Part shown: piece after piece, positions 8,439 to 16,369 of the stretch
How positions within the stretch are numbered: the first letter of the stretch is position 1
How the letters are laid out: every line of letters begins with the position of its first letter
Source of the DNA: Hasllibacter sp. MH4015
GTDB lineage: Bacteria > Pseudomonadota > Alphaproteobacteria > Rhodobacterales > Rhodobacteraceae
Length of the DNA: 64,000 bases
Assembly: GCF_020177575.1 (NCBI RefSeq)
Contig: NZ_JAHTBK010000001.1
Coordinates: 682,001-746,000 of the forward strand
Direction: 5' to 3'
The notes under the pieces: generated by a model
What the model saw: the letters and a program-made list of their open reading frames with translations, nothing else
Databases searched by the model: none
Told to the model about the DNA's origin: nothing
Position numbers and translations under genes: made by a program

Positions 8439-10844
8439 TCAGGACGCTGCGGGTGAATGCCGTTCTGTATGCGGCGTGCGATAGCCGTCCGTCAGCGCGT
8501 TGATGGATTGAACGATTGAATGCCGATCAAGACGGAAGTGCTCGTAGAGGTCGGTGATCGACCCGGTCTGGCCGAAATGTTCTACCCCATGGGGGATCGT
8601 CTTGTGGCCCGCAACGGCCCCGAGCCATGACAGGGTCGCCGGGTGCCCGTCGATGACGGTGACGATACTGCAGGAATTTGGCAGGTTGTCCAAAAGCGTC
8701 TCCACGTGGCTTCGGGCTTTCGTGTTGCCCCGGGCGCGCGCCCGCTGCGCCGCGGTCCAACCAGCGTTGAGCCGGTCCGCCGATGTCACCGCCAATACGC
8801 CCACGTCGCGGCGATGCTCACCGATCATCCCCGCCGCGGCGATCGCCTCAGGTGCGACGGCACCCTGATAGGCAAGAACGACCGAACAATTCGGCCCCGG
8901 CGCGCGCAGCCAATACGCGCCGTCGATGGCCCCTTGGCGGAACGCGTCATCGACCCGCTTTCCGGGCTGCTCGATGGGATTTGTCGTCAACCTCAGATAG
9001 ACGGAGCCGCCCGTCTCATCGCGCAACCAGGTGCGCTCGTCCGGGTCGCCTTCACCGTCGCGCTGCATGTAGTCGAACGCCCATTCCATGATAACGGCCA
9101 ACTCGTCCACAAAGGCGGGCTCAAACGCCGCGAGGCCGTCTTGGGACATGCCGATCAAGGGTGACCCGATGGATTGATGCGCGCCACCTTCGGGCGCGAG
9201 TGTCACACCGGACGGCGTTCCCACGATCATGAAGCGGGCATCCTGATAGCAGGCATAGTTCATTGCGTCCAAGCCGCGCGCGACGAACGGGTCGTAGACG
9301 GTGCCGATGGGGATCAGGCGTTTGCCGAACAATGAATGGGACAGGCCCGCCGCTCCCAGCAGGAGAAACAGGTTCATCTCCGCGATACCGAGTTCGATGT
9401 GCTGACCATCGGGGGCGAATTCCCATTTCGCGGTCGACGGTATGTTGTGGTCCCTGAATGTGTCGGCCTGTGCGGTGCGGGCAAACAACTTGCGCCGGTT
9501 GACCCACGGGCCGAGGTTCGTGGTTCCCGTCACGTCGGGTGAGGTCGTAACGATGCGGCTGGCCAACTCGCTGTCGCCCTTGGATAGCGCGTCCAGGATT
9601 TTGCCGAACCCCATCTGGGTCGAGATTTCGCGATCACCCGCGATCTCGATCGCCGGGACGTCCATGACCTTGTCAGACAGCCTTCGTGTCCCCTTGGCGA
9701 AGAACGGCACCCGCTCAAGGAACGCCTCGAATCCATCCACATCCTCGACCGTGGCGAGAGCGTCCCATTCCTGACCTTGCTTCACGCCCATATGGGCCTG
9801 CCATTCGGCCATCTGCGCCTTGGTCATCAGGCCGCCGTGATTGTCCTTGTGCCCGGCAATCGGGGTGCCCCATCCCTTGATCGTATATGCTAGAAAGCAG
9901 ACGGGCCGATCGTGGTCGATGGATGCAAAAATGTCCGCCATCGTGTGAACGCAATTCCCGCCGAGGTTTTCCATCAGGTGTGCAAGTTCGCTGTCCGACC
10001 GGCGCTCTAGAAGCGATGTGACATCCCCCTGATCCCCCAAATCGTCCATCAGCCGTGAACGCCAAACGGCCCCTCCCATATAGGTCAGTGCGGAATAAAG
10101 CTGGTTGGGGCAGCCGTCGATCCATTCGCGCAGCTTGTCGCCGCCGGGCTCGGAAAAGGCGGCGCGCTGCAACTGGCCGTACTTCACGCGGACCACGTCC
10201 CAGCCGAACGCTTCGAAAATCTTCTCCACCCGCGCGAAAAGACCTTCGCGCACGATCCCATCGAGGGATTGGCGATTGTAGTCGATGATCCACCACGTGT
10301 TGCGCAGATCGTTCTTCCAGCCCTCCTGAAGGCATTCGTAGATGTTGCCCTCGTCCAGTTCCGCATCGCCGATAAGCGAAACCATCCGACCTAGAGGGAT
10401 GTCGTTGCCCCAGCTTTTGGCCTGCACGTAATCCTGCGTGATGGACGCAAAAGACGTGATCGCAACGCCAAGCCCGACTGATCCGGTAGAGAAGTCCACA
10501 TCATCCACGTCCTTGGTGCGCGACGGATAGCTCTGCACGCCGCTGAAGCCGCGGAAATTCTCCATCTTCTCGCGCGTCATGTTGCCCATGAGGTACTGCA
10601 TTGCGTGAAAGACCGGGGATGCGTGGGGCTTGACCGCAACCCGGTCCTCCGGCCGGAGCACCGAGAAGTAGAGCGCCGTCATGATGGAGACCATGGACGC
10701 GGACGACGCCTGGTGTCCGCCGACCTTGATCCCGTCTTGTTTCGGCCGGATGTGATTGGCGTTGTGGATCATCCAGTGGGACAGCCACAGAAGGCGTTGT
10801 TCCACGGTCTTGAGGTGATCGGGGGAGCGCGTCATGGAAGTCAC
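8439..10844 (-). CDS. mdeB: Homodimeric-type 2-oxoacid dehydrogenase E1 (MdeB-like, 2-oxobutyrate)
   Basis: An 801-residue thiamine-diphosphate enzyme of the AceE/transketolase family. The ThDP motif begins GDAELDEGN and ends in DYNRQSLDG, a variant of GDG-X(25-27)-N. The transketolase-like middle domain includes ELGIAEMNLFLLLGAAGLS, and the C-terminal domain ends near HFGQTGSITDLYEHF. It lies 12 nt downstream of mdeA. In Pseudomonas putida the mdeA-mdeB pair encodes methionine gamma-lyase and an E1-type 2-oxobutyrate dehydrogenase, the same gene content as here, so oxidation of 2-oxobutyrate released from methionine is the likely role. A GTG start at 10844 is used; an ATG at 10835 is the alternative. 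No E2/E3 genes are present in the window. Confidence 0.88.
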   Translation of the reverse strand: MTSMTRSPDHLKTVEQRLLWLSHWMIHNANHIRPKQDGIKVGGHQASSASMVSIMTALYFSVLRPEDRVAVKPHASPVFHAMQYLMGNMTREKMENFRGFSGVQSYPSRTKDVDDVDFSTGSVGLGVAITSFASITQDYVQAKSWGNDIPLGRMVSLIGDAELDEGNIYECLQEGWKNDLRNTWWIIDYNRQSLDGIVREGLFARVEKIFEAFGWDVVRVKYGQLQRAAFSEPGGDKLREWIDGCPNQLYSALTYMGGAVWRSRLMDDLGDQGDVTSLLERRSDSELAHLMENLGGNCVHTMADIFASIDHDRPVCFLAYTIKGWGTPIAGHKDNHGGLMTKAQMAEWQAHMGVKQGQEWDALATVEDVDGFEAFLERVPFFAKGTRRLSDKVMDVPAIEIAGDREISTQMGFGKILDALSKGDSELASRIVTTSPDVTGTTNLGPWVNRRKLFARTAQADTFRDHNIPSTAKWEFAPDGQHIELGIAEMNLFLLLGAAGLSHSLFGKRLIPIGTVYDPFVARGLDAMNYACYQDARFMIVGTPSGVTLAPEGGAHQSIGSPLIGMSQDGLAAFEPAFVDELAVIMEWAFDYMQRDGEGDPDERTWLRDETGGSVYLRLTTNPIEQPGKRVDDAFRQGAIDGAYWLRAPGPNCSVVLAYQGAVAPEAIAAAGMIGEHRRDVGVLAVTSADRLNAGWTAAQRARARGNTKARSHVETLLDNLPNSCSIVTVIDGHPATLSWLGAVAGHKTIPHGVEHFGQTGSITDLYEHFRLDRHSIVQSINALTDGYRTPHTERHSPAAS

Positions 10845-10856
10845 TTGCTTTGCATC

Positions 10857-12062
10857 CTAGGCTGCGGATCGGATCGGGTGGCGCGGCAGGGCCTGGGCCA
10901 GATCGTCTAGCACGTCGTCGATCCCTTCAAGACCAATCGACAGCCGCACAAGCCCTTCGCTGATCCCGTGCGCCGCACGCTCTTCCGCCGTGTAGGTCGA
11001 GTGGGTCATGCTGGCCGGATGCTGCACGAGGGTTTCCGCATCGCCCAAGGACACCGCCCGCGTGATAAGCTTCAGCCGGTTCATGGTCTCGATCCCGGCC
11101 TCCAGGCCACCTTTCAACTCGAACGCGATCATGCCGCCAAACTGCGCCATCTGTCGTTTGGCGAGGTGGTGTTGCGCAAAGCTGCCAAGACCGGGGTAGT
11201 GGACATCTGCCACCGCCTCGTTTCGCGCCAGCATTTCCGCGACGCTCATCGCGCTGGCGCAATGTCGGTCCATCCGCAATTCGAGGGTCTTCAGACCGCG
11301 CAGGATCAACATGGCATTGAACGGGGCCATGACGGCGCCCGTCATGTCCTTCATGCCGACATGCCGGATTTCGCTGACCAGATCTTCTGACCCGACCAGA
11401 AGGCCCGCCACGACATCCCCGTGCCCGCCCAAATACTTGGTTGCCGAATGCACGACGATGTCCGCGCCATGTTCGATCGGCTTGGTCAGGTACGGCGTGG
11501 CATAGGTGTTATCCACCACGACCAAAGCGCCATTGGCATGGGCGATGTTCGACACCGCGCGAATGTCGACCAGCCGCATGTTCGGATTGGCTGGCGTCTC
11601 GAAATAGACCAGCTTGGTTTTCCGGCTAATGGCGGCTTCAAGGTTTTCGGCGCGCGTCAGGTCGATATGGGTCAATTCGATACCGAATTTTGCCAACCCG
11701 TGCTGCATGAAGGAAAACGTGCATCCATATAGCGTCTTGTCGAGGATTACCTCATCGCCGGGCGACAGGAGTGTCCACATCGCAGCGGAAATGGCGCCCA
11801 TCCCCGACGCAAGCGCAAGGCCAGCCTCGGCCCCTTCCAGCGCCGCGATGCGCCGTTCAAGCAGGGCCGTCGTTGGATTGGAAATGCGCGAATAGATGTG
11901 TCCCGCCCGCGCACCCTCGAACATCTCGCCGCCCGCTTCCGCAGTCTCGAATGCGAATGTCGATGTCAGGTGCAAGGGCGGTGTCAGCGCGCCCTCGTGG
12001 TCCATCGGATCATAGCCGTGGTGAATTGCGACAGTGGAAAAACTTTCGGGGCGGTTCCGCAT
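10857..12062 (-). CDS. mdeA: Methionine gamma-lyase
   Basis: A 401-residue cystathionine-family PLP enzyme that cleaves L-methionine to methanethiol, ammonia and 2-oxobutyrate. The PLP lysine lies in VVHSATKYLGGHGD (Lys209). Cys114 in LYGCTFSFMQHG matches the Cys116 that marks methionine gamma-lyases among cystathionine synthases and lyases, and KDMTGAV matches the Lys240-Asp241 segment of the P. putida enzyme. The start at 12062 has GGAG 6 nt upstream; open reading frame further upstream is not conserved. Followed by mdeB and divergent from an Lrp-type gene. Methanethiol production is relevant to marine sulfur cycling. Confidence 0.94.
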   Translation of the reverse strand: MRNRPESFSTVAIHHGYDPMDHEGALTPPLHLTSTFAFETAEAGGEMFEGARAGHIYSRISNPTTALLERRIAALEGAEAGLALASGMGAISAAMWTLLSPGDEVILDKTLYGCTFSFMQHGLAKFGIELTHIDLTRAENLEAAISRKTKLVYFETPANPNMRLVDIRAVSNIAHANGALVVVDNTYATPYLTKPIEHGADIVVHSATKYLGGHGDVVAGLLVGSEDLVSEIRHVGMKDMTGAVMAPFNAMLILRGLKTLELRMDRHCASAMSVAEMLARNEAVADVHYPGLGSFAQHHLAKRQMAQFGGMIAFELKGGLEAGIETMNRLKLITRAVSLGDAETLVQHPASMTHSTYTAEERAAHGISEGLVRLSIGLEGIDDVLDDLAQALPRHPIRSAA

Positions 12063-12115
12063 ATCAAACTCCTTGCTCTGTTGCGGCATGGTATGTCGTG
12101 ACTGCGCATGAAAGA

Positions 12116-12131
12116 TTGCCAAATGTGGCAA
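12116..12131. promoter_or_regulatory. Inverted repeat TTGCC-N6-GGCAA, candidate Lrp/MdeR operator 1
   Basis: A perfect 5-bp-arm inverted repeat in the 111-bp gap between mdeA and the Lrp-type gene. Its centre is about 30 bp (three helical turns) from the second repeat at 12146-12162, which has the same kind of half-site. Spacing on one DNA face is typical of multimeric Lrp-family binding. Confidence 0.65.
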
Positions 12132-12145
12132 GAGAACATATGAAA

Positions 12146-12162
12146 TTGGCATATTCTGCCAA
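12146..12162. promoter_or_regulatory. Inverted repeat TTGGC-N7-GCCAA, candidate Lrp/MdeR operator 2
   Basis: A second perfect 5-bp-arm repeat, 12 nt before the start codon of the Lrp-type gene. Its position would allow autorepression by blocking the promoter or start region, while operator 1 faces mdeA. The assignment is inferred from position and symmetry. Confidence 0.6.
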
Positions 12163-12173
12163 GGGATGCGGAA

Positions 12174-12632
12174 ATGGACGCAAAAGACCGCCAAATCATC
12201 CGTGCCCTTCAGCGCAATGGCCGGATGACGAATCAGGATCTTGCCGCAACGGTCAATTTGTCGCCGTCGCCATGTTTGCGCCGCCTCAAGCTGCTTGAAC
12301 AAAGCGGGGCGATCGTCGGCTACAGCGCGAGCATCGACGCCGCAGCCTACGGTCTTCCGGTCACGGTCTTTGTCAGCATCACTCTGACCGGACATACGGA
12401 GGCCGTGGTCAAACAGTTCGAGCAAGAGATCCGGCGCGTCGATCAGGTTCTGGAATGTTTCGTGATGACCGGCACATCGGATTACCTGTTGCGCGTCGTC
12501 GTGAAAGATCTGTCGGACTACGAAACCTTCGTCCGCAAGCGGCTGCACCCGATCGGCGGCATCGGCTCTATCGACAGCAGGTTTGTCTACGGTGTGGTAA
12601 AGAAAACGAACGTGTTTCCCGTGGTTGAGTGA
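12174..12632 (+). CDS. Lrp/AsnC family transcriptional regulator (MdeR-like)
   Basis: A 152-residue feast/famine regulator. An N-terminal winged HTH spans about residues 1-60 (DRQIIRALQRNGRMTNQDLA, then LSPSPCLRRLKLLEQSGAI), followed by the RAM/AsnC ligand-binding domain with VFVSITLTGHTEA and VLECFVMTGTSDYLLRVVV. It is divergent from mdeA-mdeB; an Lrp-type MdeR activates mdeAB in Pseudomonas, so the same relation is likely here, with methionine or a relative as effector. Two inverted repeats fill the shared promoter region. Confidence 0.92.
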   Translation: MDAKDRQIIRALQRNGRMTNQDLAATVNLSPSPCLRRLKLLEQSGAIVGYSASIDAAAYGLPVTVFVSITLTGHTEAVVKQFEQEIRRVDQVLECFVMTGTSDYLLRVVVKDLSDYETFVRKRLHPIGGIGSIDSRFVYGVVKKTNVFPVVE

Positions 12633-12976
12633 GGCCGTCCCCCTGATGAGTGCCGAGCCTTCAACCCTGAATGTCTGGCCTATCCTCCCTTCCGGCGGGC
12701 AATCACCCGACGGGCGTCGATCAGATGCCGTCACCTCACGTCTCAGTGTTGGCAATCGCCGGCATTCGTGACCTCGTGTCGCTTGCGCTTTCAATGGTCT
12801 AGGAAAGCAGGCCACGAGGCATACACGACTGCGGTTTGCGCGATCCAACTCGGCCCTCCCGTTGCAGGATTGCCGATCTTGAGCGCCTGCGCACGTGTTG
12901 TGCTTTGAAAACCGACGCGGATCGTATCTGATTGCCTATTGATGCGATTGGCGCCCGGTGACCGGATGATGACACG
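12633..12976. other. 344-bp non-coding gap between the Lrp-type and LacI-type genes
   Basis: I see no credible gene, tRNA or strong terminator here. It contains the promoter region of the downstream LacI gene and GC-rich sequence with only weak, short inverted repeats. Long open frames on the opposite strand across this region are shadows of the LacI gene. Confidence 0.5.
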
Positions 12977-14008
12977 ATGAAAGATACCCGATCCGTTCCG
13001 ACCCTTCAGGACGTGGCCGATCTTGCCCGGGTCTCCACGGCGACGGTATCGCGGTGCCTGAATTTTCCGGGCCAGGTGTCCGACAAGACGCGGCAAAGGG
13101 TCGACCGGGCGGTGGAGGCCTTGGGTTACACGCCGAATTTCGGGGCGCGCGCGATGGCCGCGCAGCGCACCAAGACAATCGGCGCCATCATCCCCACGAT
13201 GGAGAATTCCGTCTTCGCGCGCGGCATCCAGGCCGTGCAGGAGGAGCTTGACGCCAACGGCTACACGCTTCTGGTCGCCAGCTCGTCCTATCGGCCGGAT
13301 CTGGAGGAGCGGCAGATCAGATCGCTGGTTGCGCGCGGCGCGGATGCGCTGCTTCTCATCGGGCATGAACGGGACCCCGCGATCTTCAAATATCTGGAAG
13401 CCCGCAATATCCCCACGCTGGTGACGTGGGCGTTCGACCCGTCCCACGCGCGGCCCTCGGTCGGGTTCGACAATCGCCGCGCTATGGAAACGCTCACCCA
13501 AGAGGTCTTGCGCCTCGGCCACCGGCGGCTGGCCATGATCTCCGTCGATGCGATGTCCAACGACCGGGTCGCGGCGCGCGAACAGGGCGTGCGCGATGCG
13601 ATGCGCGCGGCCGGGCTGGACGAGACCGATCTGGTCATCGTCGGCTCCCGCTACAGTATCGAGGAGGGGGGGCACGGATTTTCGGCGCTGATGGGGCGGA
13701 CGCCACGGCCCACCATCGTCCTTTGTGCCAACGACGTCCTCGCCGTGGGGGCAATGCGGAGGGCACGGGAAATGGGCCTATGCGTCCCGCAAGACGTCTC
13801 CATCGTCGGGTTCGATGACATCGACCTGGCGCAGGTGACGTATCCGGAGCTGACCACCGTCCATGTCCCGCATCGGGAGATGGGCCGCCAAGCCGCGCGC
13901 GCCCTGATCGACCATCTGGAGCATGGACACGCGATCGTCGGGCGAGAATTGGCGGCGGAGCTTCGTCTGCGCGGCTCCCTCGGCCCGCCACCCCAGGGTC
14001 AGAGTTGA
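12977..14008 (+). CDS. LacI family transcriptional regulator
   Basis: A 343-residue LacI/GalR regulator. The N-terminal HTH (LQDVADLARVSTATVSRCLN, about residues 10-29) is followed by the hinge helix region GYTPNFGARAMA and a periplasmic-binding-like effector domain ending in a C-terminal SLGPP stretch. Late motifs VSIVGFDDIDLAQVTYPELT and VPHREMGRQAA are standard. It is convergent with the nitroreductase gene and 344 bp from the Lrp gene, so no target operon is obvious from context; it could act on the mde or complex II-like units or on a distant locus. Confidence 0.93.
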   Translation: MKDTRSVPTLQDVADLARVSTATVSRCLNFPGQVSDKTRQRVDRAVEALGYTPNFGARAMAAQRTKTIGAIIPTMENSVFARGIQAVQEELDANGYTLLVASSSYRPDLEERQIRSLVARGADALLLIGHERDPAIFKYLEARNIPTLVTWAFDPSHARPSVGFDNRRAMETLTQEVLRLGHRRLAMISVDAMSNDRVAAREQGVRDAMRAAGLDETDLVIVGSRYSIEEGGHGFSALMGRTPRPTIVLCANDVLAVGAMRRAREMGLCVPQDVSIVGFDDIDLAQVTYPELTTVHVPHREMGRQAARALIDHLEHGHAIVGRELAAELRLRGSLGPPPQGQS

Positions 14009-14012
14009 AGGC

Positions 14013-14855
14013 TCAGTCCAACTTGAAGCCTTGCGCGCGGATATAGGCGCCGAAATCCGCACGCTCGGGGCGGCTATATTGCCGGGCCTTGTCCTCGGAC
14101 CAGCCGTAATTCTGACTCTCTCCGTAAGCGCCCACAAACCTTTGCGTGCCGTAGGGCTGCGTGGCGGCCCGATCCGCATCATACGCGCGGATCGCCCCCG
14201 TCACATCGCCTTCGTCGAAGCGATCAACGTGGCAGGTGACGCGAAGCGGCAGGCGTTTGGCGACCTGCGGCGCGTCGGCGGGGTAGCCGATGGCAAGTCC
14301 CGCGAAGGGGAAGACGTGGGCGGGCAGGTGCAGCAGGTCCGACACGGCCCGCGCCTCATTGCGCACGGCACTGATTGGGCAACATCCGAGGCCCACCGCC
14401 TCCGCCGCCGCGACAAACGCGCCCAGTGCGATCGCCGCGTCCGTTGCCGCGTTCACCAGCGCGTCGAGATGATCGTTCGCAAAGGGAAGGCCATGCATCT
14501 CGTGGATGTGGCGCTGCCTGCGATTGTTCCCGCAAAACACCGCAAGCGTCGGCGCGTCCGCGACCCAGGCCTGACCGGACACCAATTCCGCCAATTGCCG
14601 CCGGATCGCCTCATCCCGCACCAAGATGATGTCGCGCTGTTGCAGATCACTTTTCGTGGGCGCGCAGAGGGCGGTCACGCAGAGCACCTTAAGCAGATCC
14701 ATCTCTACCGCACGCGCCTGAAACGACCGGCAGGACCCACGGCTCGCCACCGCCCGCAATGCGTCCGTCCGCGCGGTCCAGTCCCCGACATCCGGGGCGT
14801 CGGAAAAGCGTGCGTTCAAGAGGTCTTGCAGGCTGGGTTTCTCGGGCTGGGTCAT
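14013..14855 (-). CDS. Nitroreductase family protein (FMN-dependent)
   Basis: A 280-residue protein of the nitroreductase fold. Family features are SRGSCRSFQARAVEMDLL near residue 37, LQQRDIILVRD, an AATDAAIALGAFVAAAEAVG helix and GCCPISAVRN, with LPAHVFPFAGLAIGYPAD. The start at 14855 is chosen because sequence upstream is not protein-like. Divergent from the complex II-like operon with a 127-bp shared promoter region, suggesting joint regulation. Likely an NAD(P)H-dependent reductase of an organic electron acceptor; substrate unknown. Confidence 0.85.
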   Translation of the reverse strand: MTQPEKPSLQDLLNARFSDAPDVGDWTARTDALRAVASRGSCRSFQARAVEMDLLKVLCVTALCAPTKSDLQQRDIILVRDEAIRRQLAELVSGQAWVADAPTLAVFCGNNRRQRHIHEMHGLPFANDHLDALVNAATDAAIALGAFVAAAEAVGLGCCPISAVRNEARAVSDLLHLPAHVFPFAGLAIGYPADAPQVAKRLPLRVTCHVDRFDEGDVTGAIRAYDADRAATQPYGTQRFVGAYGESQNYGWSEDKARQYSRPERADFGAYIRAQGFKLD

Positions 14856-14982
14856 CGCATCCTGTCCACGGAAATTGTAAGCATTGCTTTCGGTTCGCTT
14901 TAGAATTTGTCGTCTGAATGAAGTTCCGCTGTCGATTGAACTGTGGCATGTTCCGTGCAGCCAGGGGAAGACTCGAGCGGAC

Positions 14983-15699
14983 ATGACCACAGACACCTTG
15001 AAAGTGACCATCGAACGGGGGCCGGGCATCGCGCGGCGCGATTTCGAGGTTCCGGCCTATGACAACCAGACGGTCCTGGACGTGGTCAGCTGGGTGCAGC
15101 AGAACTCTGATCCGACGCTGAGTTACCGCTTCGCCTGCCGGGTGGGCATGTGCGGATCATGCGCGATGATGGTCAACGGCGTGCCGCGCTGGACGTGCCG
15201 AACGCACATCTCCAAGGTACTGGACGGGGACGAGGTGACGATCGCGCCGCTCAGAAACCTGCCCGTTATCAAGGATCTGGCCGTCGACATGGATCCGTTC
15301 TTCGACAAATGGGTCGCGGCGGAAGGGGTGCATCACGGCGGCCTGACGCGCGAGGATCCAATCGCACCCGTGGATGCGGAGAGTGGCGCGCGGGTGGAAG
15401 CGAATGCCGGGATCGAATGCATCAATTGCTCGGTCTGCTACGCCGCGTGTGACACGGTGGCGGGCAATGCCGATTACCTTGGCCCTGCGGCATTGCAGCG
15501 AGCCTGGACGCTGCTCAACGATGCCAAGGACGAGGGGCGCGTGGCCATTCTGGACGCGGTCAGCGGATCGGGCGGGTGCCACAATTGCCATTCCATGGGA
15601 TCGTGCACGGCCTATTGCCCGAATGATCTGGACCCGATGTCGGCCATCGCGGGGCTGAAACGCGAGACGGCGCGCAATTTCTTTCGGAGGGGGCGCTGA
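14983..15699 (+). CDS. Succinate dehydrogenase/fumarate reductase-like iron-sulfur subunit
   Basis: A 238-residue SdhB/FrdB-type electron-transfer subunit. It has a plant-type [2Fe-2S] site (CRVGMCGSC plus a later Cys in RWTCRTH), a [4Fe-4S] motif CINCSVCYAAC and a [3Fe-4S]-type motif CHNCHSMGSCTAYCP. It should carry electrons between the flavoprotein encoded three genes downstream and membrane quinone. The ATG at 14983 follows a GAGCGG-type weak ribosome site; upstream frame extension is not conserved. Gene order Fe-S, anchor, anchor, flavoprotein differs from the usual sdhCDAB. Confidence 0.93.
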   Translation: MTTDTLKVTIERGPGIARRDFEVPAYDNQTVLDVVSWVQQNSDPTLSYRFACRVGMCGSCAMMVNGVPRWTCRTHISKVLDGDEVTIAPLRNLPVIKDLAVDMDPFFDKWVAAEGVHHGGLTREDPIAPVDAESGARVEANAGIECINCSVCYAACDTVAGNADYLGPAALQRAWTLLNDAKDEGRVAILDAVSGSGGCHNCHSMGSCTAYCPNDLDPMSAIAGLKRETARNFFRRGR

Positions 15700-16031
15700 T
15701 GCTGGGAATGCGGCTCTACATGGCGCAGCGCATCACGGCGCTCTTGATGGGGCCTTTCGTGCTCGGACACATCGCGGTGATGATTTATGCGATCCAGGGC
15801 GGGCTGAGCGCGGCGGAGATCTTGGGGCGCACGCAGGGATCGTTCCTGTGGTTCGCGTTTTACGGCCTTTTCGTGGTGGCGGTGTCCATCCACGGCGCCA
15901 TCGGGTTACGGGTCATCGCCCATGAATGGGCGGGCGTGAAGGGCGCGGCGCTTGAGGCGCTGATGTGGATCATAGGCGCAGGATTGTTCGCGATGGGAGC
16001 ACGGGCCGTCTGGGCCGTGACCTTCGCATGA
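15699..16031 (+). CDS. Complex II-like membrane anchor subunit, first
   Basis: A 110-residue membrane protein with three predicted helices: ITALLMGPFVLGHIAVMIYA, LWFAFYGLFVVAVSIHGAIG and ALMWIIGAGLFAMGARAVWA. A QR-I-T segment near the start and SIHGAIGLRV before the third helix match SdhC/FrdC-type anchors and supply possible heme-ligating His. Its start overlaps the Fe-S gene stop by one base (TGATG). It should form the quinone site together with the next gene product. Confidence 0.82.
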   Translation: MLGMRLYMAQRITALLMGPFVLGHIAVMIYAIQGGLSAAEILGRTQGSFLWFAFYGLFVVAVSIHGAIGLRVIAHEWAGVKGAALEALMWIIGAGLFAMGARAVWAVTFA

Positions 16032-16369
16032 AGGCGGTGGCGCGCGCGCATCCGCTGTGGGTGGCCTATATCGTTCACCGGCTCTCGGGCCTGGCGCTGG
16101 CGCTGTTCCTGCCCATGCATTTCTGGGTGCTGGCGATGGCGGTGAGCGACCCGGGGCGGCTTGACGGGTTCTTGGCGTTGACCGAGGCCGGGATCGTCAA
16201 GGTGGCGGAGTTCGGGCTGGTGTTCCTTTTGGCGGTTCACATGTTCGGCGGGCTGCGATTGCTGGCGTTGGAATGGTTGCCGTGGCGGCCCGCGCAGAAG
16301 ACGCTGGCGGCGGGCGCGGCGGCGGTTTCGTTCCTGATCGCGGGCGCGTTTTTGGTACAGGCGGTATGA
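16028..16369 (+). CDS. Complex II-like membrane anchor subunit, second (cytochrome b556-type)
   Basis: A 113-residue protein with three hydrophobic helices. It carries the SdhC signature YIVHRLSGLALALFLPMHFW (the HRxSG motif with a downstream His) and LLAVHMFGGLRLLALEW, the second family motif with a candidate heme His. Start overlaps the preceding stop as ATGA. Having two SdhC-like anchors of three helices each is consistent with a two-subunit diheme or monoheme anchor. Confidence 0.85.
   Translation: MKAVARAHPLWVAYIVHRLSGLALALFLPMHFWVLAMAVSDPGRLDGFLALTEAGIVKVAEFGLVFLLAVHMFGGLRLLALEWLPWRPAQKTLAAGAAAVSFLIAGAFLVQAV

Noticed and set aside
12063-12848. Upstream extension of the mdeA frame
   Set aside because: It would run through the Lrp-type gene on the other strand; MdeA begins at 12062 with a good ribosome site and the expected length.
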